NCBI RefSeq assembly: GCF_033449965.1
Contig: NZ_CP137761.1
Coordinates: 1,116,001-1,180,000, forward strand
Origin: Bacillus sp. T3
GTDB taxonomy: Bacteria > Bacillota > Bacilli > Bacillales > Cytobacillaceae
Direction: 5' to 3'
DNA length: 64,000 nt
Shown here in pieces: positions 26,798 through 36,140 of this stretch. Below the pieces are notes generated by a model, which had not been told where the DNA came from, ran no database searches, and saw only the letters and a list, made by a program, of their open reading frames with translations. The first letter of the stretch is position 1. Every line of letters starts with the position of its first letter. Position numbers and translations under genes: made by a program.

Positions 26798-27757
26798 ATG
26801 AAAAGAATTGGCGTATTAACCAGTGGTGGAGATGCTCCGGGAATGAATGCAGCTGTTCGTGCCGTTGTCAGAAAAGCAATCTACCATAATTTAGAGGTCT
26901 ATGGGATTTATGGTGGCTATGCAGGCTTAATCAGTGGAAATATTAAAAAGTTAGAATTAGGATCAGTTGGTGACATCATTCATCGTGGCGGAACCATGCT
27001 GTATTCTGCGCGTTGTGAAGAGTTTAAAACGAAAGAAGGGCAACAAAAAGGGATTGAGCAATTAAAAGCTCACGGTATTGATGGTCTTGTTGTCATCGGT
27101 GGTGATGGCTCTTATCGAGGAGCCAAAGCTTTAACTGAGCAAGGTTACCCTTGTGTTGGTGTTCCTGGGACAATTGATAATGATATTCCTGGAACTGAAT
27201 TAACAATTGGTTTTGATACTGCGCTAAATACAGTAATCGATGCAATCGATAAAATTCGAGATACTGCAACAAGCCATGAAAGAACTTTCGTGATTGAAGT
27301 AATGGGTCGTGACGCAGGTGATATCGCACTTTGGTCTGGTTTAGCAGGTGGAGCAGAAACAATCTTAATTCCCGAAGAGAATTATGACATGGAAGAAATC
27401 TTGAACCGTTTGAAAAAGGGCTCAGAGCGTGGTAAGAAGCATAGTATTATTGTGATTGCTGAAGGCGTTCGAAGTGGTGTTGATTTTGGAAATGAGCTTA
27501 AAGCTATGACAAATGCCGATGTTCGTGTTTCTGTATTAGGACATATTCAACGCGGTGGTACTCCTACTGCAGCGGACCGAGTTTTAGCAAGCCGATTAGG
27601 AGCGCATGCAGTCGAGCTTCTGATCAATAATAAAGGCGGACGAGCTGTAGGGATTGAACGAAATCGTTTAGTTGATTACGACATCATTGAAGCACTAGCT
27701 CAAAAGCATCAGGTTGATTATGATTTGTTAAAATTATCGAAAGAGTTATCAATATAA
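26798..27757 (+). CDS. pfkA: 6-phosphofructokinase
   Basis: PfkA phosphorylates fructose 6-phosphate with ATP, the committing step of glycolysis; the bacterial enzyme is activated by ADP and inhibited by PEP. The 319-residue protein has GVLTSGGDAPGMNAAVRAVV (ATP loop), GGDGSYRGA, the catalytic PGTIDNDIPGTE block, and EVMGRDAGDIALWSGLAGGA. Length is exact for the family. It is 30 bases before pyk and the two are surely one operon. Confidence 0.98.
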   Translation: MKRIGVLTSGGDAPGMNAAVRAVVRKAIYHNLEVYGIYGGYAGLISGNIKKLELGSVGDIIHRGGTMLYSARCEEFKTKEGQQKGIEQLKAHGIDGLVVIGGDGSYRGAKALTEQGYPCVGVPGTIDNDIPGTELTIGFDTALNTVIDAIDKIRDTATSHERTFVIEVMGRDAGDIALWSGLAGGAETILIPEENYDMEEILNRLKKGSERGKKHSIIVIAEGVRSGVDFGNELKAMTNADVRVSVLGHIQRGGTPTAADRVLASRLGAHAVELLINNKGGRAVGIERNRLVDYDIIEALAQKHQVDYDLLKLSKELSI

Positions 27758-27787
27758 GAGAAATTAATTTGCAGGAGGATTTTGTAA

Positions 27788-29548
27788 ATGCGTAAAACAA
27801 AGATTGTTTGTACGATTGGCCCGGCAAGTGAAAGTGTTGAAAAGCTTACTCAGTTAATAGAAGCTGGCATGAATGTGGCACGATTAAATTTCTCACATGG
27901 AGATCATCATGAACACGGAGAAAGAATTCGAAACATCCGTGAAGCAGCAAAGAATACAGGAAAAAATGTTGCCATTCTTTTGGATACAAAAGGACCAGAA
28001 ATCCGTACCAATAATATGGAAAACGGAGCGATTGAACTTGCTGTTGGACAAGAAGTAAGAATCTCAATGACTGAAGTACTTGGGACAACTGAGAAGTTTT
28101 CTGTTACGTATGAGGGGTTAATTGATGATGTTCACCCTGGTTCGACTATTCTTCTTGACGACGGCTTAATTGGACTTGAAGTATTAAAAGTTGAAAAAGA
28201 AATTGGTGAGATTGTAACAAAGGTTCTAAACGGTGGAACATTAAAAAATAAAAAGGGCGTCAATGTTCCTGGTGTTCGAGTTAATTTACCAGGGATTACT
28301 GAAAAGGATGCACAGGATATCCTTTTTGGAATAGAGCAAAATGTTGACTTTATCGCTGCATCCTTTGTTCGACGTGCAACAGATGTTTTAGAGATTCGTC
28401 AATTGCTTGAAGACAATAAGGCCACACATATTAACATCATTCCAAAGATTGAAAATCAAGAAGGTGTAGACCACATCGATGAAATTTTAATTGTTTCTGA
28501 TGGCTTAATGGTGGCTCGTGGAGATCTAGGTGTGGAAATTCCTGCAGAGGAAGTACCACTTGTTCAAAAAGCACTAATCAATAAATGTAATGCACTTGGA
28601 AAGCCAGTCATTACAGCGACACAAATGCTTGATTCAATGCAAAGAAATCCACGTCCTACCCGTGCGGAAGCTAGTGACGTTGCCAATGCAATCTTTGATG
28701 GTACTGATGCAATCATGCTATCGGGTGAAACAGCTGCAGGACAATACCCTGTGGAAGCTGTACAAACGATGCACAATATTGCTTCTCGTGCTGAAACAGC
28801 TTTAGATCATAGAGAAATTCTTTCAAACCGCAGTAAAAGCACTGAACACAATTTAACCGATGCAATTGGTCAATCAGTAGCTCATACAGCTTTAAATTTA
28901 GATGTTACTGCCATTATTACTCCTACTGAGAGTGGACATACGGCTAGAATGATTTCAAAGTATCGTCCTAAGGCACCAATTGTTGCTGTAACTTCGAATG
29001 ATTATGTGTTACGTAGATTAGCGCTTGTCTGGGGCGTATATCCTCAATTTAGCCAAAAAGCAACGACTACTGATGAAATGTTAGATTTTGCTGTAGATGC
29101 ATCTGTAAACAGTGCAATCGTTAAGCACGGTGACCTCGTTGTGATTACAGCTGGTGTCCCTGTTGGAGAAGCTGGTACAACAAACTTAATGAAGATTCAC
29201 ATTGTTGGTGATGTGTTGGCTAAAGCTCAAGGGATTGGCCGCAAATCGGCTTATGGTAGGGTTGTTATTGCGCAAAATGCAAGTGATGCATTAAGCAAAG
29301 TAAAAGAAGGAAATATTTTGGTAACAATAGGTACTGATCGTGACATGGTGCCTGCAATTGAAAAATGCAGTGCTTTAATTACCGAAGAAGGCGGATTAAC
29401 AAGCCATGGTGCTGTAGTTGGTCTGAATTTAGGGATTCCTGTTATTATTGGTGCAGAAGGTGCAACCAAGTTATTAAAGGATGGACAAGAAATTACCGTT
29501 GATGCAGCGCGAGGCGTGATTTATAACGGCCATGCTAGTGTTCTTTAA
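27788..29548 (+). CDS. pyk: Pyruvate kinase
   Basis: Pyk converts PEP and ADP to pyruvate and ATP. The 586-residue protein has the (beta/alpha)8 core (RKTKIVCTIGPASESVEKL; ARLNFSHGDHHEHG), the active-site signature IIPKIENQEGVDHIDEIL with its lysine, and MVARGDLGVEIPAEEV and ATQMLDSMQRNPRPTRAE. From about residue 475 it carries the extra PEP-utiliser-like C-terminal domain (TEEGGLTSHGAVVG) typical of Bacillaceae enzymes. AGGAGG precedes the ATG. Confidence 0.98.
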   Translation: MRKTKIVCTIGPASESVEKLTQLIEAGMNVARLNFSHGDHHEHGERIRNIREAAKNTGKNVAILLDTKGPEIRTNNMENGAIELAVGQEVRISMTEVLGTTEKFSVTYEGLIDDVHPGSTILLDDGLIGLEVLKVEKEIGEIVTKVLNGGTLKNKKGVNVPGVRVNLPGITEKDAQDILFGIEQNVDFIAASFVRRATDVLEIRQLLEDNKATHINIIPKIENQEGVDHIDEILIVSDGLMVARGDLGVEIPAEEVPLVQKALINKCNALGKPVITATQMLDSMQRNPRPTRAEASDVANAIFDGTDAIMLSGETAAGQYPVEAVQTMHNIASRAETALDHREILSNRSKSTEHNLTDAIGQSVAHTALNLDVTAIITPTESGHTARMISKYRPKAPIVAVTSNDYVLRRLALVWGVYPQFSQKATTTDEMLDFAVDASVNSAIVKHGDLVVITAGVPVGEAGTTNLMKIHIVGDVLAKAQGIGRKSAYGRVVIAQNASDALSKVKEGNILVTIGTDRDMVPAIEKCSALITEEGGLTSHGAVVGLNLGIPVIIGAEGATKLLKDGQEITVDAARGVIYNGHASVL

Positions 29549-29574
29549 TAAATAAGGATTACACTAATATTGTC

Positions 29575-29607
29575 AAAAGGATGGGGCTAAGCTTCCCATC
29601 CTTTTTT
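29575..29607 (+). terminator. Terminator after pyk
   Basis: AAAAGGATGGG pairs with CCCATCCTTTT across a short loop, followed by T residues. Confidence 0.9.
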
Positions 29608-29633
29608 GAAACGTTAAAGGGAGTGGAGAAAAG

Positions 29634-30020
29634 TTGCGTTATTTGATCGCGCTTTTAATTGTTGTTCCGGCTGCGGAGATTGGCTTTTTGTTGTTATCGG
29701 GTAAAACAATTGGAATTTTTCCTACTATATTACTGATTATTTTATCAGGGGGAATTGGAGCCTACTTGGCTAAGCAACAGGGCTTAGAAACGTTAAGAAG
29801 GGCGCAAGAGCAGCTCCAGTATGGACAGATTCCTGGTGAGGCAATCTTAGACGGAATTTGCGTATTAATCGGTGGGACAATGTTATTATCACCAGGATTT
29901 ATAACCGACATTTTGGGGTTATTCCTTTTAATTCCGACTTCTCGGGTTGTATGCAAAAAGCTAATCACCAAGTTTCTAAATAAACGTCTACAAAATGGCA
30001 GAATCAAGATTATTCGATGA
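29634..30020 (+). CDS. fxsA: FxsA family membrane protein
   Basis: A 128-residue FxsA/YtzA protein. N-terminal block RYLIALLIVVPAAEIGFLLL with the conserved EI, then GIGAYLAKQQGLETL and the PGFITDILGLFLLIP segment are typical. Several hydrophobic segments are present and the C-terminus is basic. E. coli FxsA was found to suppress phage exclusion when overproduced, but its normal role is not known. TTG start with GGGAGTGGAG before it. Confidence 0.9.
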   Translation: MRYLIALLIVVPAAEIGFLLLSGKTIGIFPTILLIILSGGIGAYLAKQQGLETLRRAQEQLQYGQIPGEAILDGICVLIGGTMLLSPGFITDILGLFLLIPTSRVVCKKLITKFLNKRLQNGRIKIIR

Positions 30021-30021
30021 A

Positions 30022-30053
30022 AAGGAGGGTGACTGCTTCTAGTCATCCTCCTC
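30022..30053. terminator. Bidirectional terminator between fxsA and ytvI
   Basis: AGGAGGGTGACT pairs with AGTCATCCTCCT around a short loop between convergent genes. Confidence 0.7.
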
Positions 30054-30058
30054 AATTG

Positions 30059-31186
30059 TTAAGCTTTGGTGTTTATGTCATTCCCTTTTATATATCCCCA
30101 AATATCATGAAATACCTTTGCTCGATGCAGCGTATTGATAATGACTAAGGTAACTGGACCGACAATTAATCCAAGAAATCCAATTAATTTGAAGCCGATA
30201 AATAAGGCAATTAAGGTAGCAAGTGGATCAAGGCCAATGTTCGAGGATAACACCTTCGGCTCCATCACCTGACGCTGAACAAGGACAATGATATAGACTA
30301 TACATAAGCCAATTGCAAGACCCGTTTCACCGGTAATAATTTCATAAATAATCCACGGTACGAAGATTGCGCCAGTTCCGAGATATGGAATGATATCTAC
30401 AATACCAGCTATGAGCGCAATCGTAATCGCATAATCTACCCGCAAAATAAGCAAACCGATTAGTATAATAATCGTCGTCATCGATACGAGGGTTGCTTGT
30501 GCCTTTAAAAAACCGAACAACGCCTTTTTTAAATCAAAAAAAACAGTTTTCCCACTAGCTTTGGCGCGACTTGGAAGAAAACGTCCTGCTAAAGTTGAAA
30601 GCTTATACCAGTCTTTGCTGATAAAAAACGTCGCGAGAAGTGAAAAGATAAGAACAGTAGCTGCATTTGGAAACCATGATAAGATGTTGGGGATATTTCC
30701 AAAAAAGTTCTTGATAAAGTTTCCAACGGTAGATCCAAATGTTTTCCCGACATTTTCAATATTATTGATAATGGTCTCCTGCTGACCTGTATCAAGATTT
30801 TGAAAAAGATTTGTGATTTGATGGTAAAATGGCAGGATTTGCCCAGCTACCATTTGTTGTATGTAGGTAATAATCGTATCAAGATGATCAGGGACTACAT
30901 CAGCAATATAATTGGCACCTGTTACAATTTCTGCGATTAACAAGGTGATTAATCCTGCAAATACTGCAAAAATAAAGATAAGCGTGATGAAAACAGAAAG
31001 TGCCCTTGGCATTCTACCTTTTGTTTCTAAAAAATTAACAAGCGGATTCATGATAAAGGCAATAATAAAAGCGATGATAAAGGGGTAAGTAATTTTAGAT
31101 AAATAAAAAATGCTAAGTACTATGAGTATGACAAAACCGATTACGAAAAGAAAACGAAGGAATCGAAACAGGTTAATTTTAGTCAA
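30059..31186 (-). CDS. ytvI: AI-2E family transporter YtvI
   Basis: A 375-residue polytopic membrane protein of the AI-2E (PerM/YtqA-like) family. It has paired N-terminal membrane segments (FLFVIGFVILIVLSIFYL and FIIAFIIAFIMNPLVNFLE), a central extracytoplasmic-type helical region, and C-terminal segments with YLGTGAIFVPWIIYEI and the family-typical KVLSSNIGLDPLATLIALF. In B. subtilis it is YtvI. The substrate is unknown; the family name does not prove autoinducer export. TTG start, with AAAGGAGG on its strand. Confidence 0.9.
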   Translation of the reverse strand: MTKINLFRFLRFLFVIGFVILIVLSIFYLSKITYPFIIAFIIAFIMNPLVNFLETKGRMPRALSVFITLIFIFAVFAGLITLLIAEIVTGANYIADVVPDHLDTIITYIQQMVAGQILPFYHQITNLFQNLDTGQQETIINNIENVGKTFGSTVGNFIKNFFGNIPNILSWFPNAATVLIFSLLATFFISKDWYKLSTLAGRFLPSRAKASGKTVFFDLKKALFGFLKAQATLVSMTTIIILIGLLILRVDYAITIALIAGIVDIIPYLGTGAIFVPWIIYEIITGETGLAIGLCIVYIIVLVQRQVMEPKVLSSNIGLDPLATLIALFIGFKLIGFLGLIVGPVTLVIINTLHRAKVFHDIWGYIKGNDINTKA

Positions 31187-31312
31187 TAAAGTTCCTCCTT
31201 TATCCGTTTTAATAGCTGTATTTTAACATTTTTTAGCAATATTAGCATGGGAAATGGTCCTGTAACGATGAAGGTTTTATGAAGGAATATGCTACTAAAG
31301 AGGTGCAAGAAT

Positions 31313-31780
31313 TTGAGTTTCGAACCATATGCTTTTTTAACTATATTATTTGTGGTAGCGTTTATTGCCAAAAATCAATCGATGATTATTGCTGTGTTGT
31401 TTCTTTTAGTGATGAAAGTAGTTGGGATGGACGCAAAGGTATTTTCCTATCTCCAATCAAAGGGCATCAATTGGGGAGTGACGGTCATCACCATTGCTGT
31501 TCTAGCCCCTATTGCTTCCGGCGACATCGGATTTAGAGATTTATCAGGAGCGTTTAAAACACCATATGCGTGGATTGCGCTTTTATCAGGGATGGCTGTT
31601 GCTCTTTTAGCAAAAGGTGGAGTCGTGTTGCTTGCGGAAGATCCGCATATTACAACGGCACTCGTATTAGGCACGATTCTCTCTATTTCGTTGTTCAAAG
31701 GCGTTGCGGTTGGACCTTTAATTGGGGCTGGAATAGCCTATATGGCAATGAAAATCGTTCAGGTTTTCGTGGCAAAATAA
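31313..31780 (+). CDS. ytwI: DUF441 membrane protein YtwI
   Basis: A 155-residue protein with four hydrophobic segments. Conserved DUF441 features are the AFLTILFVVAFIAKNQSM start, the IAVLAPIASGDIG motif and GPLIGAGIAYMAMK at the end. TTG 31313 is preferred because AGAGGTG lies seven bases before it and gives MSFEPYAFL, the usual length. Function unknown. It is divergent from ytvI and before citZ, as in B. subtilis. Confidence 0.88.
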   Translation: MSFEPYAFLTILFVVAFIAKNQSMIIAVLFLLVMKVVGMDAKVFSYLQSKGINWGVTVITIAVLAPIASGDIGFRDLSGAFKTPYAWIALLSGMAVALLAKGGVVLLAEDPHITTALVLGTILSISLFKGVAVGPLIGAGIAYMAMKIVQVFVAK

Positions 31781-31872
31781 TTTATTTTTTTACAAATTAA
31801 GCCGTTTTCGTTCACAAAAGTCTGATAATTGTTTATAATAAGATTTGTAAGTCAATCTTCATACGAAAAAAA

Positions 31873-31894
31873 CATTATAACCATCTTTATAATG
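31873..31894. promoter_or_regulatory. Palindrome CATTATAA-N6-TTATAATG upstream of citZ
   Basis: A perfect 8-bp inverted repeat with a six-base spacer in the 477-bp gap before citZ. It resembles the ATAA/TTAT dyad bound by CcpC at B. subtilis citZ and citB, although the reported spacer is seven. Its distance from the citZ start (about 360 bases) would need a long leader, so the role is uncertain. Confidence 0.4.
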
Positions 31895-32020
31895 AATTTG
31901 TAAAAAATGAAAACCTTTTCTTTTTTGACAATTCGTTTAAAAATTGACTTTGAATGGTAATTCATTCATTTTAACCTTGTGATTTAACTAAACAACAACA
32001 ATGTGAATTCAAAAATTAAG

Positions 32021-32071
32021 TTTACAAAACTATATTTCTATTTGGTAGTATTCTGAGTAAGCGCTCAATCA
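32021..32071 (+). promoter_or_regulatory. Possible citZ promoter and cre-like element
   Basis: TTTACA (32021-32026) and TAGTAT (32046-32051) have a 19-base spacer; directly downstream lies TGAGTAAGCGCTCAATCA (32054-32071), which shares the AAGCGC core of CcpA sites but misses several consensus positions. CcpA does repress citZ in B. subtilis. The rest of the gap, including 32100-32240, is AT-rich with no gene. Confidence 0.35.
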
Positions 32072-32257
32072 AAGAATTCTTTTTGGTCTGTGGCTTGGCT
32101 GTTATCAGCTAACTTTTTAGGGTAGTTATCTACTCATATATGAACAGAGGGGTATCTTTCTGACTCGCTTTAAAATAAACGGGTTTTTAGTTTTGAAGCA
32201 GATTTTTACAGACAAAGGGTTAATGGGGAATTTTTATTTAGAAAAGGAGAGATTTTT

Positions 32258-33378
32258 ATGACAGTTACACGTGGTCTTGAAGGGGTAGTAGCAACGACTT
32301 CATCAATTAGCTCGATCATTGATGATACCCTTACTTATGTAGGGTATGATATTGATGATTTAGCAGTAAATGCTAGTTTTGAAGAAGTTATCTACCTTTT
32401 ATGGCATCGCAGACTTCCGAACGCACAAGAATTAGCGGAGCTAAAAAATCAACTTGCTGAAAATGCAGGTTTACCACAAGAAATTCTTGATCATTTCAAA
32501 ATGTACCCAATCGATCAAGTACATCCAATGGCTGCCCTCCGTTCAGCGGTTTCTCTATTAGGTCTTTATGATGATGAAGCAGATTTAATGGATGAAGAAG
32601 CAAACTACCGTAAAGCTATCCGTCTTCAAGCAAAATTACCAACTATTGTTACTGCTTTTTCTAGAATCAGAAAAGGCTTAGAACCAGTAGCACCACGTAA
32701 GGATTACAGTATTGCTGAAAACTTCCTATACATGTTATCCAGGTAAAGAGCCTGAAGCAATCGCAGTAGAAGCTTTCAATAAAGCGTTAGTTTTACATGC
32801 GGACCATGAGTTAAACGCTTCTACGTTTACGGCGCGTGTTTGTGTGGCAACTTTATCTGATGTATATTCCAGGAATTACAGCTGCAATTGGTGCATTAAA
32901 AGGTCCATTACATGGTGGAGCTAACGAAGCAGTAATGAAAATGCTTTCTGAAATTGGTACATTAGATAATGTTGAACCATATATCCGTGGTAAACTTGCT
33001 AATAAAGAAAAAATTATGGGCTTCGGCCACCGCGTCTATCGTTTAGGTGATCCACGTGCGAAGCACTTACGAGTAATGTCTGAAAAATTAACAGAATTAA
33101 CTGGTGAGCCACAATGGTATATCATGTCAACTAAAATCGAAGCGATTGTTACAGGGGAAAAGAAACTTCCACCAAACGTTGATTTCTATTCAGCGTCTGT
33201 ATACCATAGCTTAGGTATTGACCATGATTTATTCACACCAATCTTTGCTGTAAGCCGTGTATCTGGCTGGTTGGCTCATATTTTAGAGCAATACGAAAAT
33301 AACCGCCTCATCCGTCCACGTGCGGACTATACTGGTCCTTCTTTACAAAAATATGTGCCAGTTGAGCAAAGAGCGTAA
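32258..33378 (+). CDS. citZ: Citrate synthase CitZ (two frame breaks)
   Basis: Citrate synthase condenses oxaloacetate and acetyl-CoA at the TCA entry. Two +1 events, both at CCAGG (32739-32743 and 32869-32873), split it into three frames. Removing one base at each gives ...NFLYMLSGKEPEA... and ...SDVYSGITAAIGALKGPLHG, and an uninterrupted 372-residue protein, the length of B. subtilis CitZ. Catalytic residues are visible: the His of LHADHELNAST, the His of MGFGHRVYR, and the Asp of PNVDFYSASVY. AAAGGAGAG precedes the ATG. It heads citZ-icd-mdh. Confidence 0.96.
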
Positions 33379-33406
33379 GAAAAAAACTTGATATTTTACT
33401 TTTCAA

Positions 33407-33510
33407 AAAAAACTGATTAAAATATATAGGGGACAGTTTTTTTGTAAATTAATGATTAGTGCAGCGACTACTACGGTTCGGTTTTTGTTAAAATAAAACC
33501 GGAACTGTCT
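33407..33510 (+). promoter_or_regulatory. Hairpins between citZ and icd
   Basis: AAAACTG...CAGTTTTTTT (33407-33442) is a weak terminator-like pairing, followed by GTTCGGTTTT/AAAACCGGAAC (33477-33508), a stem with a one-base bulge. In B. subtilis citZ, icd and mdh are read both together and separately, and these elements could set partial termination. This is inferred from structure only. Confidence 0.4.
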
Positions 33511-33559
33511 CAAGCAATTGAGTCGTCTGCACATTTTCATGACTTGGAGGGAGAAAGAC

Positions 33560-34828
33560 ATGCAAGGAGAAAAAATCACAGTAAAAAATGGAGTATTGAA
33601 TGTACCAAATAACCCAATCGTTCCTTTTATCGAAGGAGATGGAACAGGCCCGGATATTTGGAGAGCAGCTTCACGCGTATTAGATGCAGCAGTAGAGAAA
33701 GCTTATAAAGGTGAGCGTAAGATCGTTTGGAAGGAAGTATTAGCAGGTGAGAAAGCTTTCAACCAAACAGGTGAATGGCTACCGCAAGAGACTCTTGATT
33801 TAATTAATGAATACCTAATCGCAATCAAAGGACCTCTTACAACTCCTGTAGGTGGCGGAATCCGTTCATTAAACGTTGCTTTAAGACAAGAATTAGATTT
33901 ATTCGTGTGTCTACGTCCTGTACGTTGGTTCGAAGGTGTTCCTTCACCAGTTAAACGTCCACAAGACACTGACATGGTTATTTTCCGCGAAAATACTGAA
34001 GATATCTACTCAGGTATTGAATACCAAAAAGGTAGTGAAGAAGTTAAAAAATTAATCAACTTCCTACAAACAGAAATGGGAGTTTCAAAAATTAGATTCC
34101 CTGAAACATCTGGTATTGGGATTAAACCAGTTTCTGAAGAAGGTACAAAGCGCTTAGTTCGTGCTGCTATCAACTATGCAATTAAAGAAGGTCGTAAATC
34201 AGTAACTATTGTACATAAAGGTAACATTATGAAATTTACTGAAGGTGCATTCAAAAACTGGGGCTACGAGCTTGCTGAACAAGAATTCGGCGATAAAGTA
34301 TTCACTTGGGCTCAATATGACAGATTAGTTGAACAACAAGGTCAAGAAGCTGCTAACAAAGCACAAGCTGAGGCAGAAGCTGCTGGAAAAATCATTGTAA
34401 AAGATGCCATCGCTGATATCTTCTTACAACAAATTCTTACACGTCCACGTGAGTTTGATGTAGTTGCTACGATGAACTTAAACGGTGACTTTATTTCTGA
34501 TGCCCTTGCTGCACAAGTAGGTGGTATTGGTATTGCTCCAGGAGCTAACATCAACTATGAAACTGGACACGCAATTTTTGAAGCAACACATGGTACAGCA
34601 CCTAAATATGCTAACCTTGATAAAGTAAATCCTTCATCTGAAATTCTTTCTGGTGTTCTTATGCTTGAGCACTTAGGTTGGACTGAAGCGGCTAATATGA
34701 TTGTTAAATCAATTGAGAAGTCCATTGCTTCTAAAGTTGTAACCTATGACTTTGCTCGCCTAATGGATGGAGCTACAGAAGTGAAATGCTCAGAATTCGG
34801 TGACGAATTAATTAAAAACATGGAATAA
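33560..34828 (+). CDS. icd: NADP-dependent isocitrate dehydrogenase
   Basis: Icd oxidises isocitrate to 2-oxoglutarate with NADP. The 422-residue protein shows VPFIEGDGTGPDIWRAA, the GGIRSLNVALRQELDLFVCL segment with the regulatory/active-site serine, FRENTEDIYSGIEYQ, and EATHGTAPKYANLDKVNPSS. ATG 33560 is chosen because GGAGGGAG precedes it; an in-frame ATG at 33518 adds 14 unsupported residues. It is second in the citZ-icd-mdh cluster. Confidence 0.97.
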   Translation: MQGEKITVKNGVLNVPNNPIVPFIEGDGTGPDIWRAASRVLDAAVEKAYKGERKIVWKEVLAGEKAFNQTGEWLPQETLDLINEYLIAIKGPLTTPVGGGIRSLNVALRQELDLFVCLRPVRWFEGVPSPVKRPQDTDMVIFRENTEDIYSGIEYQKGSEEVKKLINFLQTEMGVSKIRFPETSGIGIKPVSEEGTKRLVRAAINYAIKEGRKSVTIVHKGNIMKFTEGAFKNWGYELAEQEFGDKVFTWAQYDRLVEQQGQEAANKAQAEAEAAGKIIVKDAIADIFLQQILTRPREFDVVATMNLNGDFISDALAAQVGGIGIAPGANINYETGHAIFEATHGTAPKYANLDKVNPSSEILSGVLMLEHLGWTEAANMIVKSIEKSIASKVVTYDFARLMDGATEVKCSEFGDELIKNME

Positions 34829-34842
34829 AATAGTAATGCTAC

Positions 34843-34886
34843 AACTCAAGGTGCATGGCTTTAACAGCCTCTGCGCCTTGAGTTTA
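34843..34886 (+). terminator. Hairpin between icd and mdh
   Basis: AACTCAAGG-GC pairs with GC-CCTTGAGTT, followed by a short T run; likely a partial terminator inside the cluster. Confidence 0.65.
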
Positions 34887-34969
34887 ACATTTTCAAGGCT
34901 TTGAATAACAGGAGTACATCTTTACGTGCTAAAAAAATTGGGTTTAATGAATTAAAGGGGGGTATACAA

Positions 34970-35908
34970 ATGGCAATTAATCGTAAAAAAGTATCTGTTA
35001 TTGGTGGAGGATTTACAGGGGCCACTACTGCTTTCTTAATCGCTCAAAAAGAATTGGCAGATGTAGTATTAGTTGATATTCCACAATTGGAAAATCCAAC
35101 TAAAGGGAAAGCTCTAGATATGTTAGAAGCTAGTCCAGTTCAAGGCTTTGACGCTAAAATTATTGGTACATCTGACTATGCAGATACTGCTGATTCAGAT
35201 ATTGTGGTTATTACAGCTGGTATTGCTCGTAGGCCTGGTATGAGCCGTGATGATTTAGTTCAAACAAACCAGAAAATTATGAAGAGCGTTGCGAAAGAAA
35301 TTGCAAAATACTCTCCAAACGCATTCATCATTGTATTAACAAATCCAGTTGATGCAATGACTTACACAATTTTTAAAGAAACAGGATTCCCTAAAAACCG
35401 CGTAATCGGTCAATCAGGTGTTCTTGATACAGCTCGTTTCCGTACTTTCGTTGCCCATGAGCTCAATTTATCAGTTAAAGATATTACTGGTTTCGTATTG
35501 GGCGGACATGGTGATGACATGGTTCCACTTATTCGCTACTCTTTTGCTGGTGGTATTCCATTAACTACACTAATTCCACAAGCTCGCTTAGAGCAAATTG
35601 TTGAACGCACACGCAAAGGTGGCGGCGAAATAGTTAACCTACTAGGTAATGGTAGCGCATACTATGCCCCAGCTGCTTCTCTTGTTGAAATGTGCGAAGC
35701 CATTCTCAAAGATCATAGACGGATTCTTCCTTCTATTGCATACCTTGAAGGGGAATATGGGTATACTGGTATTTACCTTGGCGTTCCTACAATCCTTGGT
35801 GGAAACGGAATTGAAAAAGTTATTGAGCTTGATTTAACTCCAGATGAAAAAGTTGCTCTAGATCGTTCTGCGGAGGCAGTACGTAACGTAATGGGCGCAT
35901 TAGTTTAA
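34970..35908 (+). CDS. mdh: Malate dehydrogenase
   Basis: Mdh oxidises malate to oxaloacetate with NAD. It is the lactate-dehydrogenase-like type: 312 residues, Rossmann start VSVIGGGFTGATTAF, substrate loop TAGIARRPGMSRDDL with the Arg pair, VLTNPVDAMTY, and the catalytic His in FVLGGHGDDMVPL. ATG 34970 has AAAGGGGGG before it; the upstream in-frame ATG at 34901 lies in the spacer after the terminator and has no site. Confidence 0.97.
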   Translation: MAINRKKVSVIGGGFTGATTAFLIAQKELADVVLVDIPQLENPTKGKALDMLEASPVQGFDAKIIGTSDYADTADSDIVVITAGIARRPGMSRDDLVQTNQKIMKSVAKEIAKYSPNAFIIVLTNPVDAMTYTIFKETGFPKNRVIGQSGVLDTARFRTFVAHELNLSVKDITGFVLGGHGDDMVPLIRYSFAGGIPLTTLIPQARLEQIVERTRKGGGEIVNLLGNGSAYYAPAASLVEMCEAILKDHRRILPSIAYLEGEYGYTGIYLGVPTILGGNGIEKVIELDLTPDEKVALDRSAEAVRNVMGALV

Positions 35909-35917
35909 TAGAATGCT

Positions 35918-35951
35918 AAAAGGTTCGGGTGACAATTACCGAACCTTTTTT
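35918..35951 (+). terminator. Terminator after mdh
   Basis: AAAAGGTTCGG pairs with CCGAACCTTTT around a 10-base loop, followed by T residues. Confidence 0.9.
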
Positions 35952-36004
35952 GTATTTTTCGTATTTAAATTGTTCGTTCATACCGCATATGACCTTCAAT
36001 ATTG

Positions 36005-36039
36005 TGTAAGTTTTATTAAATTTGTTAAGTATTTGTAAA
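36005..36039 (-). promoter_or_regulatory. Candidate PhoP-binding repeats before phoP
   Basis: Read on the minus strand, TTTACA (36034-36039) and TTAACA (36023-36028) are spaced by exactly five bases, with a further CTTACA at 36005-36010. PhoP binds TT(A/T/C)ACA direct repeats about five bases apart, and phoPR is autoregulated in B. subtilis. They lie just upstream of the -35. Confidence 0.5.
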
Positions 36040-36053
36040 TAATTTTCGAGTTC

Positions 36054-36083
36054 TTGGCGAAATCTTTGAATATCTACTATGAT
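36054..36083 (+). promoter_or_regulatory. Probable promoter of phoPR
   Basis: TTGGCG (36054-36059) and TATGAT (36078-36083), 18-base spacer, just downstream of the PhoP-type repeats and 57 bases before phoP. Confidence 0.5.
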
Positions 36084-36140
36084 GGAATTAGATGAAAAAC
36101 AAATGACAGAATATTATGGAATATGATAGCGGAGGCCATT

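Noticed and set aside
29634..30020. fxsA as a phage-defence gene
   Set aside because: The link to phage exclusion is from E. coli overexpression; here it is a conserved core gene after pyk.
30059..31186. AI-2E transporter as evidence for a quorum-sensing system
   Set aside because: The family is broad and transports other or unknown substrates; there is no luxS or sensor gene beside it.
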